A DNA stretch of 64,000 bases, taken from the NCBI GenBank assembly GCA_900473915.1, contig UCNG01000006.1, positions 124,001 to 188,000 on the forward strand. The letters are read 5' to 3'. The number at the start of each line of letters is the position of its first letter. The stretch's first letter is position 1. Below, one piece after another: positions 1-7,996 of this stretch. The stretch comes from Hyphomicrobiales bacterium (GTDB taxonomy: Bacteria > Pseudomonadota > Alphaproteobacteria > Rhizobiales > Rhizobiaceae). The notes below the pieces were generated by a model. The model did no database searches and was not told where the DNA came from. It saw only the letters and a list, made by a program, of their open reading frames with translations. The position numbers and the translations under genes were made by a program.

Positions 1-618
1 ATGGCCGCACTGGTTCAGCGCAATGCAACGGGGCATGGCGCGACGCTCGATGTTGCCATGTACGACGCGCTGTTTTCGATGTTGACCACCAGCCACGCCC
101 AGCATTTCTACAGCGGCGTTCTGCCAAGCCGTGTTGGCAACCGACATCCGATATCCACGCCTTTCGGCTGTTTCAAGACAAGTGACGGCGAGGTGGTAAT
201 CGCAGTGCTGAACGGAGGGCAGTTCGGAAAACTGGCAAAACTGATGGGCAAACCCGAGATTGCTGACGATCCGCGTTTTGCCAGCGACAGCCGCCGTACC
301 GAGCATGAACCGGCACTCAAGGCACTCATCGAGGAATGGTCGGGCAGCCTGACCACTGAAGACGCGGTGTCTGCGCTGGTAGCGGAAGGTCTGCCAGCGG
401 CGCCAATCTGGAACATCGCGCAGGCCGCCGACAATGAACATGCGGCCGCACGCGGCCTTGTCACCCAGCTTGCCCATTCGGTTCTGGGTCAGGTGCCAGT
501 GGTTGGACAGCCCGTTCGTTTCAATGGACACAAGCCCGTCGCTGCGACCGCCGCACCACGACTTGGCGGCGACATCGCAACGGTGTTGAAGGAATTCGGA
601 CTGAAGGAGCGCGCATGA
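1..618 (+). CDS. CaiB/BaiF family (family III) CoA-transferase, C-terminal part
   Basis: This is the last 205 codons of a family III CoA-transferase, an enzyme that moves CoA between carboxylic acids. Visible family hallmarks are the early DVAMYDALFSML stretch, GNRHP followed by PFGCFKTSDGEVVIAV, and the late G(Q)PVRFNG segment that closes most family members. Complete members are about 380-400 residues, so roughly the N-terminal half, including the catalytic aspartate, lies outside the window; the ATG at base 1 is an internal methionine. The stop codon overlaps the start of the acyl-CoA dehydrogenase gene (ATGA at 615-618), so the two are translationally coupled and probably act in one acyl-CoA degradation route. 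The substrate cannot be told from the sequence. Confidence 0.9.
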   Translation: MAALVQRNATGHGATLDVAMYDALFSMLTTSHAQHFYSGVLPSRVGNRHPISTPFGCFKTSDGEVVIAVLNGGQFGKLAKLMGKPEIADDPRFASDSRRTEHEPALKALIEEWSGSLTTEDAVSALVAEGLPAAPIWNIAQAADNEHAAARGLVTQLAHSVLGQVPVVGQPVRFNGHKPVAATAAPRLGGDIATVLKEFGLKERA

Positions 619-1778
619 CGCAGATCAATGATCCCTGGCATATGCTGGCCGAAGAAGAGAGCATGTTCTGCGATGTGCTGGAGCGGATATGTGCTGACAA
701 AATTGCGCCGCTGGCGGCAGAGACCGACGAGACATCGCGCTTTGTTGACCGGCAGATCGCCACGCTCGGCGAAGCAGGCATGATGGGAGCCAACTTGCCG
801 GAAGCCTATGGCGGCAGCGGCATTTCCGCGCCCGCTCTGTTGCGAGCCGTGTCGATCGTGGCTGCCGCCTGCGGGTCCACCGCCTCGGCACTGACAGCGC
901 ATTATCTGGCAACCGATTCCATTCTGATCGGCGGCACCGAGGCTCAGAAACAGGAGTGGTTGCCCAAAGCTGCCAGCGGGAAAGCGCTCGCCGCCTTCGC
1001 ACTCACCGAGCCGACAGCAGGCTCCGATCCTGCAGACATGAAGACACGTGCCAAGCGAATAGAAGGCGGCTGGCATCTCAAAGGCACAAAGTGCTTTATT
1101 TCGAACGGCGGTGTGGCCGACTTCATTGTGGTTTATGCAGTGACTGATCCTGCAAAGGCGCATCGAGGTATTTCTGCTTTTATTCTGCCGAAGGATACCC
1201 CCGGTTTCGAGGCGGGTCCGGCCGAGAAGACAATGGGCCTCAAAGGCGGCCATGTCTTCACGCTCAATCTGGACTGCACGCTTCCCGAACATGCTTTGCT
1301 CGGTGAAGAGGGTAAGGGCTTTCGCACTGCCATGCAGGTGCTCGACAATGGCCGCATTGAAGTGGCCGCCCAATGTCTCGGCCTTGCTGGCGCGGCGATG
1401 AATGCTGCCATCGCCTATGCGAAAGAACGCATCATCGGCGGCATGCCGCTGTCGGAACGGCAGGGCATTCGATGGATGATTGCCGATATGGCCCTTGCAT
1501 ATCATTCTGCACTTTTGCTGTCGCAGGAGGCCTCGCGCCAGCGCGATCTGGCGCATCACCATGGTGGACGCTTTTCGCTGGCAGCATCCATGGCCAAGCT
1601 CGGCGCTTCTGAAGCAGCCGGGAAAATAGCTGATATAGCGCTGCAAATACATGGCGGTTACGGTTATACGCGTGATTTCCCCATAGAGCGGATCAATCGA
1701 GACCTGCGCATTATGCGTATCTATGAAGGATCCAGCGAAATCCAGCGCATGATCATCTCCGGCAATATGCTGGCCTGA
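615..1778 (+). CDS. acyl-CoA dehydrogenase
   Basis: A 387-residue FAD-dependent acyl-CoA dehydrogenase, full length for the family. It oxidises an acyl-CoA to the trans-2-enoyl-CoA and passes electrons to electron-transfer flavoprotein. Signature segments are AFALTEPTAGSD (about residues 130-141, FAD and substrate loop), KCFISNGGVADF, the QIHGGYGYTRDFPIER segment, and IYEGSSEIQ near the C-terminus, where Glu371 is the expected catalytic base. The start overlaps the CoA-transferase stop by 4 bases. Pairing with a family III CoA-transferase suggests that an acid is first activated by CoA transfer and then dehydrogenated, as in glutarate, carnitine-type or branched-chain acid use. The precise substrate is unknown. 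Confidence 0.93.
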   Translation: MTQINDPWHMLAEEESMFCDVLERICADKIAPLAAETDETSRFVDRQIATLGEAGMMGANLPEAYGGSGISAPALLRAVSIVAAACGSTASALTAHYLATDSILIGGTEAQKQEWLPKAASGKALAAFALTEPTAGSDPADMKTRAKRIEGGWHLKGTKCFISNGGVADFIVVYAVTDPAKAHRGISAFILPKDTPGFEAGPAEKTMGLKGGHVFTLNLDCTLPEHALLGEEGKGFRTAMQVLDNGRIEVAAQCLGLAGAAMNAAIAYAKERIIGGMPLSERQGIRWMIADMALAYHSALLLSQEASRQRDLAHHHGGRFSLAASMAKLGASEAAGKIADIALQIHGGYGYTRDFPIERINRDLRIMRIYEGSSEIQRMIISGNMLA

Positions 1779-1901
1779 CGGGGTCGGTTATCATCTCGCT
1801 CGACTTTTCTGTGAGCGGCCATATCCGGCACCACGTGAAATGTGCTTAATAACGTTCTGTAGGGCGAACATCGCCACGCAGTTTATCTGGGAGAAAATAA
1901 A

Positions 1902-2720
1902 ATGACGTTTTCGGGAACATTGAAATCCGCCCTCCTCGGTATCGCCGTGCTGGGCTTGACCATGCCTGCAATGGCCGATCAGCTGTCGGATATCAAGGCG
2001 AAGGGCAAGATTGAAACAGCCACCGATATGCACTATGCGCCCTTCGACATGCTGACCAACGGCACGTATGAAGGCATGACGAAGGATCTCTTCGACGGCG
2101 TCGCCAAGGAACTCGGCGCGGAGCCGGTTTATCAGGATATTCCGTGGACTGCGGAACTTCCCGGTCTCGAGGTCAAGAAGTTCGATATCGTGATCGCGCC
2201 CGTCACCATCACCCCCGAGCGTCTCGAACGCTACGCCTTCAGCCTGCCGATCGCCGACGCCACGGTGGCGCTGGTGCATGCCGCCAGCAACACCGAAATG
2301 AAGAAGCCAGAGGACATCAAGGGCAAGACCGTCGGCGTCCAGCAGGGCACGGCGCAGTTCAAGCAGTTGCAGGCTTTTGGTGAGAAGCTCGGCGGCGTGA
2401 CCGTTAAGGAATACGGGACCACCGACGAGGCTTATGCCGACCTGGCGGCGGGACGTCTGGATGCCGTCGCCGGCTCCTTGCCCAACCTCACCTATCTGGT
2501 GAAGACACGGCCAGAAACCTTCGCGATGTTTGACAAGCCGACCTTCGGTAATCCGACCTACTTCGCCTGGGTGGCTCGCAAGGACGCCGACAGTGCAAGC
2601 TTCATCAAGGCAGTGAATGACGCGATTCTCAAGATGACGGATGACGGCCGCATCAAGACCATTCAGGAGAAATGGCTGGGCACCTATACCGAACTGCCTC
2701 GCGAAGTTCCGACCAAGTGA
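1902..2720 (+). CDS. amino-acid ABC transporter substrate-binding protein
   Basis: A 272-residue periplasmic solute-binding protein of the family 3 (polar amino acid) type. Residues 1-25 form a signal peptide ending in PAMA, followed by the usual opening DIKAKGKIETATDMHYAPFD. The segments GKTVGVQQGTAQ and DAVAGSLPNLTYLV belong to the second lobe. A GGGAG Shine-Dalgarno lies 8 bases before the ATG. It is the first gene of a four-gene importer (binding protein, two permeases, ATPase) running to 4857. The 123-base gap from the acyl-CoA dehydrogenase makes a separate promoter likely. Ligand specificity cannot be assigned; the family includes cystine, glutamine and arginine binders. Confidence 0.92.
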   Translation: MTFSGTLKSALLGIAVLGLTMPAMADQLSDIKAKGKIETATDMHYAPFDMLTNGTYEGMTKDLFDGVAKELGAEPVYQDIPWTAELPGLEVKKFDIVIAPVTITPERLERYAFSLPIADATVALVHAASNTEMKKPEDIKGKTVGVQQGTAQFKQLQAFGEKLGGVTVKEYGTTDEAYADLAAGRLDAVAGSLPNLTYLVKTRPETFAMFDKPTFGNPTYFAWVARKDADSASFIKAVNDAILKMTDDGRIKTIQEKWLGTYTELPREVPTK

Positions 2721-2769
2721 TACGAGATGCGGGCAGGAGCAATCCTGCCCGCCACCAAACGGAGCAGCG

Positions 2770-3420
2770 ATGTTTTCCACCTCGACCTTTCTGGCCAGCT
2801 TCGGGCCGCTCTTCTGGGCGGCGCGTTTCACGCTGCTGATATCCTTGCTGGGCATCGGACTGGGACTGGTGATCGGTGCGCTGATCTGCGCGGCGGCACT
2901 TTCCCGCAGAGTCTGGCTGCGCAGGTTTGCTGCACTCTGGGTGAGTTTTCTGCGCGGGGTGCCGCTGCTGGTGCAGCTTCTGCTTTGCTATTATCTTCTG
3001 CCCGTCATCGGCATCAATGTTCCCGCGCTGGTCGCCGCCGTGGTTACGGTCGGCATCTGTTCCAGCGCCTATGTTTCGGAAATCTGGCGCGGTGCGATCA
3101 TCGCCTTGCCGCCCGGACAGGCCGAAGCCGCAACCGCCATCGGCATGGGCCCGCGCGACATCTGGACCCGGATCATCCTGCCGCAGGCGGCCCGGCTTTC
3201 ACTGCCTGCCCTTGTCAATGAGATGATCCTGCTGGTCAAGGCTTCGTCGCTGGTTTCCGTGGTCGGCATACTGGAAGTCACACGCGCCAGCCAGGCACAG
3301 GCGGCCACCACTTTCCGTCCTCTTGAAGTGTATGTTGCAGCCGCGTGCATCTATCTGCTCATCAATCTTTGCCTCGCCGCACTGGGGCGCTATCTCGAAC
3401 ACAGGATGAGCGCCACATGA
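2770..3420 (+). CDS. amino-acid ABC transporter permease (first)
   Basis: A 216-residue inner-membrane permease of the HisM/GlnP type. Hydrophobic segments lie near residues 8-45, 55-80, 83-110 and 180-205. The conserved cytoplasmic loop that docks onto the ATPase is visible as PPGQAEAATAIGMGPRD about residues 115-131, and the family signature FLRGVPLLVQL is present. I chose the ATG at 2770 because GGAG stands 6 bases before it; the open frame extends further upstream only through the end of the binding-protein gene. The gene overlaps the next permease by 4 bases (ATGA at 3417-3420), so both halves of the membrane channel are coupled. Confidence 0.9.
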   Translation: MFSTSTFLASFGPLFWAARFTLLISLLGIGLGLVIGALICAAALSRRVWLRRFAALWVSFLRGVPLLVQLLLCYYLLPVIGINVPALVAAVVTVGICSSAYVSEIWRGAIIALPPGQAEAATAIGMGPRDIWTRIILPQAARLSLPALVNEMILLVKASSLVSVVGILEVTRASQAQAATTFRPLEVYVAAACIYLLINLCLAALGRYLEHRMSAT

Positions 3421-4079
3421 GCCTGACGATCCTGCAACAATATTGGCCTATCCTATCGAACGGCTTTGCGCTGACGATCCTGTGCTGGGCGCTGGGTACT
3501 CTCTTTGGCATGGTGCTGGGTCTTGTCATCGCGCTCGTGCAGCGCTACGGGCCGCGCCCAGTGTTCTGGCTGATCCAGGCCTATATCGAGATCATTCGCG
3601 GCACGCCCTTTCTCGTGCAGCTCTTCGTTCTCTATTATGGCGGCCCGCTGATCGGATTGCGGCTCGAGGCGCTGACTGCGGGGCTTGTGGGCCTGACGGT
3701 CTACGGCAGCCCCTATTTCGCCGAAATCTTCCGTGCCGGCTTCCTCGCCGTGCCGGTGGGGCAGCTTGAGGCCGCCCGAGCCATCGGCATGTCGGAACCA
3801 ACCATCGTGCGTCGGATTCTCCTGCCGCTCGGCCTCGTCTCGGCCCTACCTGCACTGGTCAATTTCTCGATCATTCTGACCAAGGAAACAGTGATCCTGT
3901 CGATCATCACGGTGCCTGAACTCATGTATTCTGTTCAGCGCATGTCCACGGAAACCTTCCGCTATCTCGAAGCAAATCTTGTGTTGGCGCTGTTTTTCTG
4001 GGCACTGGTCGAGACAATCTCACGCGCCGGCCGCTGGCTGGAAGCGCGCATAACGAAACATCTGGTTGAAAGGACGTAA
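3417..4079 (+). CDS. amino-acid ABC transporter permease (second)
   Basis: A 220-residue permease, partner of the preceding gene. It shows the same architecture: an N-terminal hydrophobic helix, EIIRGTPFLVQLFVLYYGGP near residues 59-78, and the ATPase-docking loop VPVGQLEAARAIGMSEP. The ATG at 3417 overlaps the TGA of the first permease. The frame is open upstream to about 3345, but that stretch lies inside the upstream gene and has no ribosome-binding site. Together the two permeases form the heterodimeric channel of a polar amino-acid importer. Confidence 0.9.
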   Translation: MSLTILQQYWPILSNGFALTILCWALGTLFGMVLGLVIALVQRYGPRPVFWLIQAYIEIIRGTPFLVQLFVLYYGGPLIGLRLEALTAGLVGLTVYGSPYFAEIFRAGFLAVPVGQLEAARAIGMSEPTIVRRILLPLGLVSALPALVNFSIILTKETVILSIITVPELMYSVQRMSTETFRYLEANLVLALFFWALVETISRAGRWLEARITKHLVERT

Positions 4080-4080
4080 G

Positions 4081-4857
4081 ATGCTTGCCGCGTCATCCGT
4101 TGAGATCCGCAAGGTCAACAAATTCTACGGCCCCTTTCATGCGCTGAAAGATGTGAACTTGTCTATCCTGCCCGGCAAGGTCACCTGTCTGATTGGGCCG
4201 TCAGGCTCGGGCAAGTCCACGCTGCTGCGCTGCATCAATTTTCTGGAGGAATATGATTCCGGCGAGATCAGCATCGATGGGCAGATGATCGGTTATGTCA
4301 GCCCGGGCGGTCGCAAGATGCCGGGCAGCAAGCTGCGGGAGATGCGCCGCTCCATCGGCATGGTGTTCCAGCAGTTCAATCTGTGGCCGCACATGACCGC
4401 GCTTCAGAATGTCGCCGAGGGACTGCTGCGAGTACGTGGCCTGCCGAGGGCGGAAGCAGAGGCCCGCGCCGCCGAGGCATTGAGAAAAGTGGGACTGTCT
4501 GACAAGACAGCCAGCTTTCCTTCCCGCCTGTCCGGCGGCCAGCAGCAGCGGGTGGCCATCGCCCGCGCCATCGCCATGGAGCCGCGGCTGATGTTATTCG
4601 ACGAGCCTACATCGGCGCTCGATCCTGAACTGGTTGGTGAGGTGCTGAGCGTAATGAAGACGCTTGCTGCTGAAGGAATGACCATGATCGTGGTAACCCA
4701 TGAAATGGGGTTTGCGGCCCATGTCGCCGATCAGGTGGCCTTCATGGAAAAGGGTGAACTGGTGGGCGTGGACGCTCCTGCCCGGATTCTGCATCAACCC
4801 GAAGACGCCCGTATTCAGAGCTTCCTGCGCACCTATCACGAACGCAACAGTTTCTGA
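4081..4857 (+). CDS. amino-acid ABC transporter ATP-binding protein
   Basis: A 258-residue ABC ATPase of the HisP/GlnQ group, which powers the importer encoded just upstream. It has Walker A GPSGSGKST, the Q-loop region MVFQQFNLWPHMT typical of polar amino-acid importers, the signature LSGGQQQRVAIARA, Walker B LMLFDEPTSALD and the switch histidine in VVTHEMGFA. The ATG at 4081 has an AAGGA sequence 7 bases upstream; a TTG at 4066 is in frame but less likely. It ends 2 bases before the left tip of the IS fossil, so any genes formerly downstream in the operon may have been lost when that element arrived or rearranged. Confidence 0.93.
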   Translation: MLAASSVEIRKVNKFYGPFHALKDVNLSILPGKVTCLIGPSGSGKSTLLRCINFLEEYDSGEISIDGQMIGYVSPGGRKMPGSKLREMRRSIGMVFQQFNLWPHMTALQNVAEGLLRVRGLPRAEAEARAAEALRKVGLSDKTASFPSRLSGGQQQRVAIARAIAMEPRLMLFDEPTSALDPELVGEVLSVMKTLAAEGMTMIVVTHEMGFAAHVADQVAFMEKGELVGVDAPARILHQPEDARIQSFLRTYHERNSF

Positions 4858-4858
4858 T

Positions 4859-4988
4859 GGTTCTGTTGCAAACTTTTGGTCAAGGACGCGGGTGGTAATA
4901 TTCCAGCTTTTCGGAAGCTGAGTATTTGGAATGTTTAAAGGCCGTCATTTCGATAAATCCGTTATCCTTTTATGTGCGATGGTATCTG
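4859..4988 (+). repeat. left long inverted arm of IS6 fossil
   Basis: This 130-base arm pairs with the reverse complement of 5527-5658. The first 64 bases are identical. Beyond that there are three substitutions and one 2-base gap before similarity stops at GGTATCTG. The arm includes the first 19 or so codons of the transposase, so it is duplicated coding sequence and not only a transposase binding site. Confidence 0.85.
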
Positions 4989-5526
4989 GCTTATAATCTG
5001 AGCCTGCGCGATCTGAAGGAGATGATGGCCGAGCGCGGCATCGTGCTGGATCATTCGACAGTGCATCGTTGGGTTTTGCAGCCCAAGCTGCTTGACTGCT
5101 TCAATCGGAGAAAAGGCGAGGTCACGCGGAAAGGGAACCTCGACGAGACTTCTGTAGAGGTCAAAGGCGCGTGGTTTTATCTGTATCGCGCCATCGACAA
5201 TTATGGCGATACGGTCGAGTTCTACTTCACCGCAAACCGCGATCTCCAGGCCGCGAAGCGCTTTGTGCGCAAGGCTCTGGCGCGCGCCATGGCAAGCCGG
5301 AGCGGATCACCATTGACGGCAGCCAGACCAACCGCATGGCCATCATGCTGGCGATGCGGAAAACCGTTGCGGCAGGCCGGAGGACCCATCGCTATCCGAT
5401 CCAGCAAATACATGAACAATGCCATCGAGCAGGATCACCGCCGTGTCAAGCGCCGGATCCGGTCGATGCTGGACTTCAAAGTCCGAAGCCGCCGCCTGGA
5501 TCAGGCTTGCCGGTATTGAACTGGTT
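4931..5526 (+). pseudogene. IS6-family transposase, frameshifted
   Basis: This is the broken transposase of the IS fossil. The start at 4931 gives MFKGRHFDKSVILL, the family N-terminus. A 2-base deletion at about 4975 (TGTG where the inverted copy has TGTGTG) then moves the frame. The next frame holds VRWYLAYNLSLRDLKEMMAE and the first acidic motif NLDETSVEVKG. A CG duplication near 5283 shifts the frame again before the second motif ITIDGSQTN. A further shift precedes NNAIEQDHRRVKRRI (third acidic residue), and one extra A near 5481 derails the rest. The last 25 or so residues are replaced by the inverted arm. All three catalytic acidic positions are recognisable, but no intact protein can be made. 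Confidence 0.85.
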
Positions 5527-5658
5527 CAGATACCATCGCACACATAAAAGGATAACGGATTTATCGAAATGACGGCCGTTAAACATTCTAAATTCTCAGC
5601 TTCCGAAAAGCTGGAATATTACCACCCGCGTCCTTGACCAAAAGTTTGCAACAGAACC
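5527..5658 (-). repeat. right long inverted arm of IS6 fossil (copy of a left end)
   Basis: Read on the minus strand from 5658, this 132-base arm reproduces an IS6 left end: the tip, the leader, an ATG at the transposase start and the first codons. It keeps the TGTGTG that the left arm has lost, so its N-terminal frame reads on correctly. It replaces the normal right end of the element, which suggests two inversely oriented copies with the middle deleted. Confidence 0.8.
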
Positions 5659-5690
5659 CGCTCATCTGCTCAGACATATCGTCTGATCGG

Positions 5691-6659
5691 CTATATTGTC
5701 TTTGTGACCTCGCGCAGAACGGAGCGCAGCCATGTAACCGCAGGATGCGCACCAAACGTATTATGCGACAGCATATCGATCTGTGTGCCCGGCAGGTGAT
5801 AGGGCGCCTCGTGAAGAACGAGGCCATAGGTATCCCTGTGGGTTTCCGCGACACTGCGCGGCACGAGCGCAATCATATCCGTCGCAGCCACCAGCGGCGG
5901 CACGGCTAGAATAAGGGAGACGGTTGCGCCAATACGGCGTGACAATCCGGCTTCCCGCAGCAGTCCTTCGAGAAAAGGCGGGTTGCTGGTTACGAATGCG
6001 CGTTCCAGCCCTTCCTGTTCCAGCATGCCGGCGGTTTCCATGGCGGCACGTCCGGACAGCAGGACATCGACATGGGGATAATGTCCCAGCGTCTCAATCG
6101 TCATGGGGCGAGATGCGGCGGGATGGTCCGTACGCATGATCCAGACACTGTCGACCGACAGGAGCGGTTCGCGTCTAAAACGGCTGGGAATCCGCCCGAA
6201 AGCACCGACAACCAGATGCAGCGTGCCGCGATCCAGTTCTTCGACCAGATTGAGGTCGTTAAACAGGCGAAGCCATAATCTTATGCCGGGCGCTTCCCGT
6301 TCAAGCCGTTGCAGAACCGCTGGAAAGAGAGCCCCTATGTAAAAATCGGACGTGGCGACCACGAAACTCATATCCGCAGTAGCAGGGTCGAACCGATCAG
6401 GAGAGAGCGCAGCCGATATATCCGCCAAAGCCGCCCGTAACGGCTGAGCCAGTTCCTCGGCCCGGGGCGTCGGGTGCATGCCCTTGGGGCCGCGCACGAA
6501 CAACTCGTCCGACAGCATATAGCGCAGTTTTCCAAGAGCGTGACTGACCGCTGACTGAGTAAGGTTCAGTCTCTCACCGGCTTTCGTCACATTCCGCTCT
6601 TCCATAAGGGCGTTGAAGACACGGATCAGATTAAGATCGATATTATGAATTGCACTCAT
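5691..6659 (-). CDS. LysR-family transcriptional regulator (divergent from efflux genes)
   Basis: A 322-residue LysR regulator. Residues 5-65 carry the winged helix-turn-helix (DLNLIRVFNALMEERNVTKA, then TQSAVSHALGKLR), and residues 95-310 the effector-binding domain; the style resembles the NodD/LeuO branch. It is intact even though the IS fossil ends 32 bases from its stop. It is divergently transcribed from the efflux pair at 6785-9580 with a 125-base shared region containing a perfect inverted repeat that overlaps its own start codon. It therefore probably controls the pump and itself in response to a pump substrate; this is inferred from position. Confidence 0.9.
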   Translation of the reverse strand: MSAIHNIDLNLIRVFNALMEERNVTKAGERLNLTQSAVSHALGKLRYMLSDELFVRGPKGMHPTPRAEELAQPLRAALADISAALSPDRFDPATADMSFVVATSDFYIGALFPAVLQRLEREAPGIRLWLRLFNDLNLVEELDRGTLHLVVGAFGRIPSRFRREPLLSVDSVWIMRTDHPAASRPMTIETLGHYPHVDVLLSGRAAMETAGMLEQEGLERAFVTSNPPFLEGLLREAGLSRRIGATVSLILAVPPLVAATDMIALVPRSVAETHRDTYGLVLHEAPYHLPGTQIDMLSHNTFGAHPAVTWLRSVLREVTKTI

Positions 6660-6681
6660 GATTTGAATTATAACAAATCAT
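6658..6681. promoter_or_regulatory. perfect inverted repeat, candidate LysR operator
   Basis: ATGATTTG and CAAATCAT are separated by 8 bases (AATTATAA), giving a perfect 8-base dyad that includes a T-N11-A core typical of LysR sites. It overlaps the ATG of the LysR gene and lies in the region shared with the divergent efflux operon. Autoregulation and pump control are inferred. Confidence 0.5.
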
Positions 6682-6784
6682 TTCAATCATGGAAGGTGCG
6701 CCATCATATTAGCTTCAACAAACGCCTGCGAGTTCTGTGAGCCGCAGGCGATTCCATAGACAACCAATTCAGGGACCGCGTGTC

Positions 6785-7936
6785 ATGAGCAAGCCGGTTA
6801 TTCTCTTTCAACAGCCAACTCCAGCCACGGAAAAGCAGGAGAGCCCCAAAACAGCCGGAAAGTCCCGCCGCCGGGCCTATCTCAGCCTTGCCCGCGCGTC
6901 GGTGATTGTTGCCGGGATTGGCCTTGCCATTGTCATTCCACTTGGCTGGGGCCAATGGGTTGCGGGCATGACCAACCAGACGACTGATAATGCCTATCTG
7001 CGCGCCGACACAACGCCAGTCAGTGCTGAAGTTGGCGGGCGCATCCTGCGCCTGTTGGTAGAAGACTACCAGCACGTCAAGGCCGGTCAGTTGCTGATGG
7101 AGATCGATCCGACCGAGTATCAGGCAAGGGTGGATCAGGCCGGAGCAAGCGTGGCCGCCGCACAGGCCGCAATCCGTAATGCGCAAAGCAACATTGCCTT
7201 GCAGCAGCGTGTGATCGAACAGGCGGAAGCCGGACTGGCGGCGCTCAATGCCGATCGCGAACGCGTCGCCAGCGAAGGACAGCGCCAGACGTCTCTGACG
7301 AAAAACGGCTGGTCGACAGCACAGAAGCTGGAAGCCGCAATCGCCGACGTCAAGCGCATTGAGGCGCAGGTTGCCGAGAAGCAGGCCGAAATAGCAGCCC
7401 AGCGCCAGAAACTGGATGTTTTGGCGACCCAGTCCGATCAGGCAAAGGCAGAGTTGAGCAATCAGCAGGCCGCCCTAGCTCTCGCGCAGATTGATCTGGA
7501 GCGTACGCATATCACGGCTCCCATCGATGGCGTCGTGGGTGTCAGCGGTGCGCGCGAGGGACAATTTGTGCGGGCTGGTTCGCAGCTCGTTTCCGTGGTG
7601 CCGGTCTCGAAGCTCTACGTGGTCGCCAATTTCAAGGAAACGCAGTTGGCCAAGTTTCGTCCCGGGCAGGTCGTCAGCGTTACGGTCGACACATTTCCCG
7701 GCAAGGAATTGCGGGGTCATGTAGAGCGTCTTTCGCCGGCAACCGGATCGGAGTTCAGTCTCCTCCCGCCGGATAATGCCACGGGCAACTTCACGAAAGT
7801 GGCCCAACGTGTGGGCGTGCGCATTGCGCTTGAGAAGGACGGCGAACTCGATGCCCTCCTTCGACCGGGGATGTCGGTCGTAGCAACGGTGCATACCGAT
7901 CAATATATCGAAACAACAGCCAGGCTCATCCAATAG
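6785..7936 (+). CDS. HlyD-family efflux periplasmic adaptor (EmrA-like)
   Basis: A 383-residue membrane-fusion protein linking an inner-membrane exporter to an outer-membrane channel. It has a short cytoplasmic tail, one membrane helix about residues 36-56, then TTDNAYLRADTTPVSAEVGGRI, the classic start of the EmrA lipoyl domain. An Ala/Gln/Glu-rich coiled coil runs about residues 118-235, followed by THITAPIDGVVG, where the barrel returns. The ATG at 6785 is preferred; the frame is open back to a GTG at 6737, but the extension is basic and outside the family pattern. The neighbour at 7997 is its exporter, so the pair forms an EmrAB-type drug or acid efflux pump. Confidence 0.92.
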   Translation: MSKPVILFQQPTPATEKQESPKTAGKSRRRAYLSLARASVIVAGIGLAIVIPLGWGQWVAGMTNQTTDNAYLRADTTPVSAEVGGRILRLLVEDYQHVKAGQLLMEIDPTEYQARVDQAGASVAAAQAAIRNAQSNIALQQRVIEQAEAGLAALNADRERVASEGQRQTSLTKNGWSTAQKLEAAIADVKRIEAQVAEKQAEIAAQRQKLDVLATQSDQAKAELSNQQAALALAQIDLERTHITAPIDGVVGVSGAREGQFVRAGSQLVSVVPVSKLYVVANFKETQLAKFRPGQVVSVTVDTFPGKELRGHVERLSPATGSEFSLLPPDNATGNFTKVAQRVGVRIALEKDGELDALLRPGMSVVATVHTDQYIETTARLIQ

Positions 7937-7948
7937 CTGGGTAAGCGC

Positions 7949-7978
7949 GTCCCTTCAAAACCATAGTCTTGAAGGGAC
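7949..7978 (+). promoter_or_regulatory. hairpin between adaptor and exporter genes
   Basis: A perfect 10-base stem (GTCCCTTCAA with TTGAAGGGAC) and a 10-base loop lie in the 60-base gap between the two efflux genes. No T-run follows, so it is unlikely to be a strong terminator. It could stabilise the upstream transcript or adjust the ratio of the two proteins; that role is inferred. Confidence 0.5.
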
Positions 7979-7996
7979 GGCGGGAGTTGGAAAATC

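Larger units (their letters stand above)
4859..5658 (+). mobile_element. IS6-family insertion sequence, degenerate
   Basis: An 800-base IS6 (IS26-like) element bounded by perfectly matching inverted tips starting GGTTCTGTTGCAAAC. The size fits the family (about 0.8 kb) and the interior codes for an IS6 transposase broken by several frameshifts. The inverted ends are far longer than the 14-20 bases usual here: about 130 bases, reaching into the transposase coding region. The flanking 8-mers do not form a direct repeat (TTTCTGAT on the left, CGCTCATC on the right), whereas IS6 insertion makes an 8-base target duplication. I infer a rearranged fossil rather than a fresh insertion. It lies between the amino-acid transporter operon and a LysR gene without cutting either. 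Confidence 0.85.

Noticed and set aside
489-1652. 387-codon minus-strand open frame
   Set aside because: It lies antisense to the acyl-CoA dehydrogenase, whose family motifs are clear. The antisense product is rich in Cys, His and Arg and has no family pattern; it is a high-GC shadow.
2641-2769. Longer N-terminus for the first amino-acid permease
   Set aside because: These codons overlap the binding-protein gene and its stop, while GGAG precedes the ATG at 2770.
4859-5658. Composite transposon or integron-like unit
   Set aside because: Only one IS-like unit is present, it is broken, and no second copy or cargo resistance gene flanks it.
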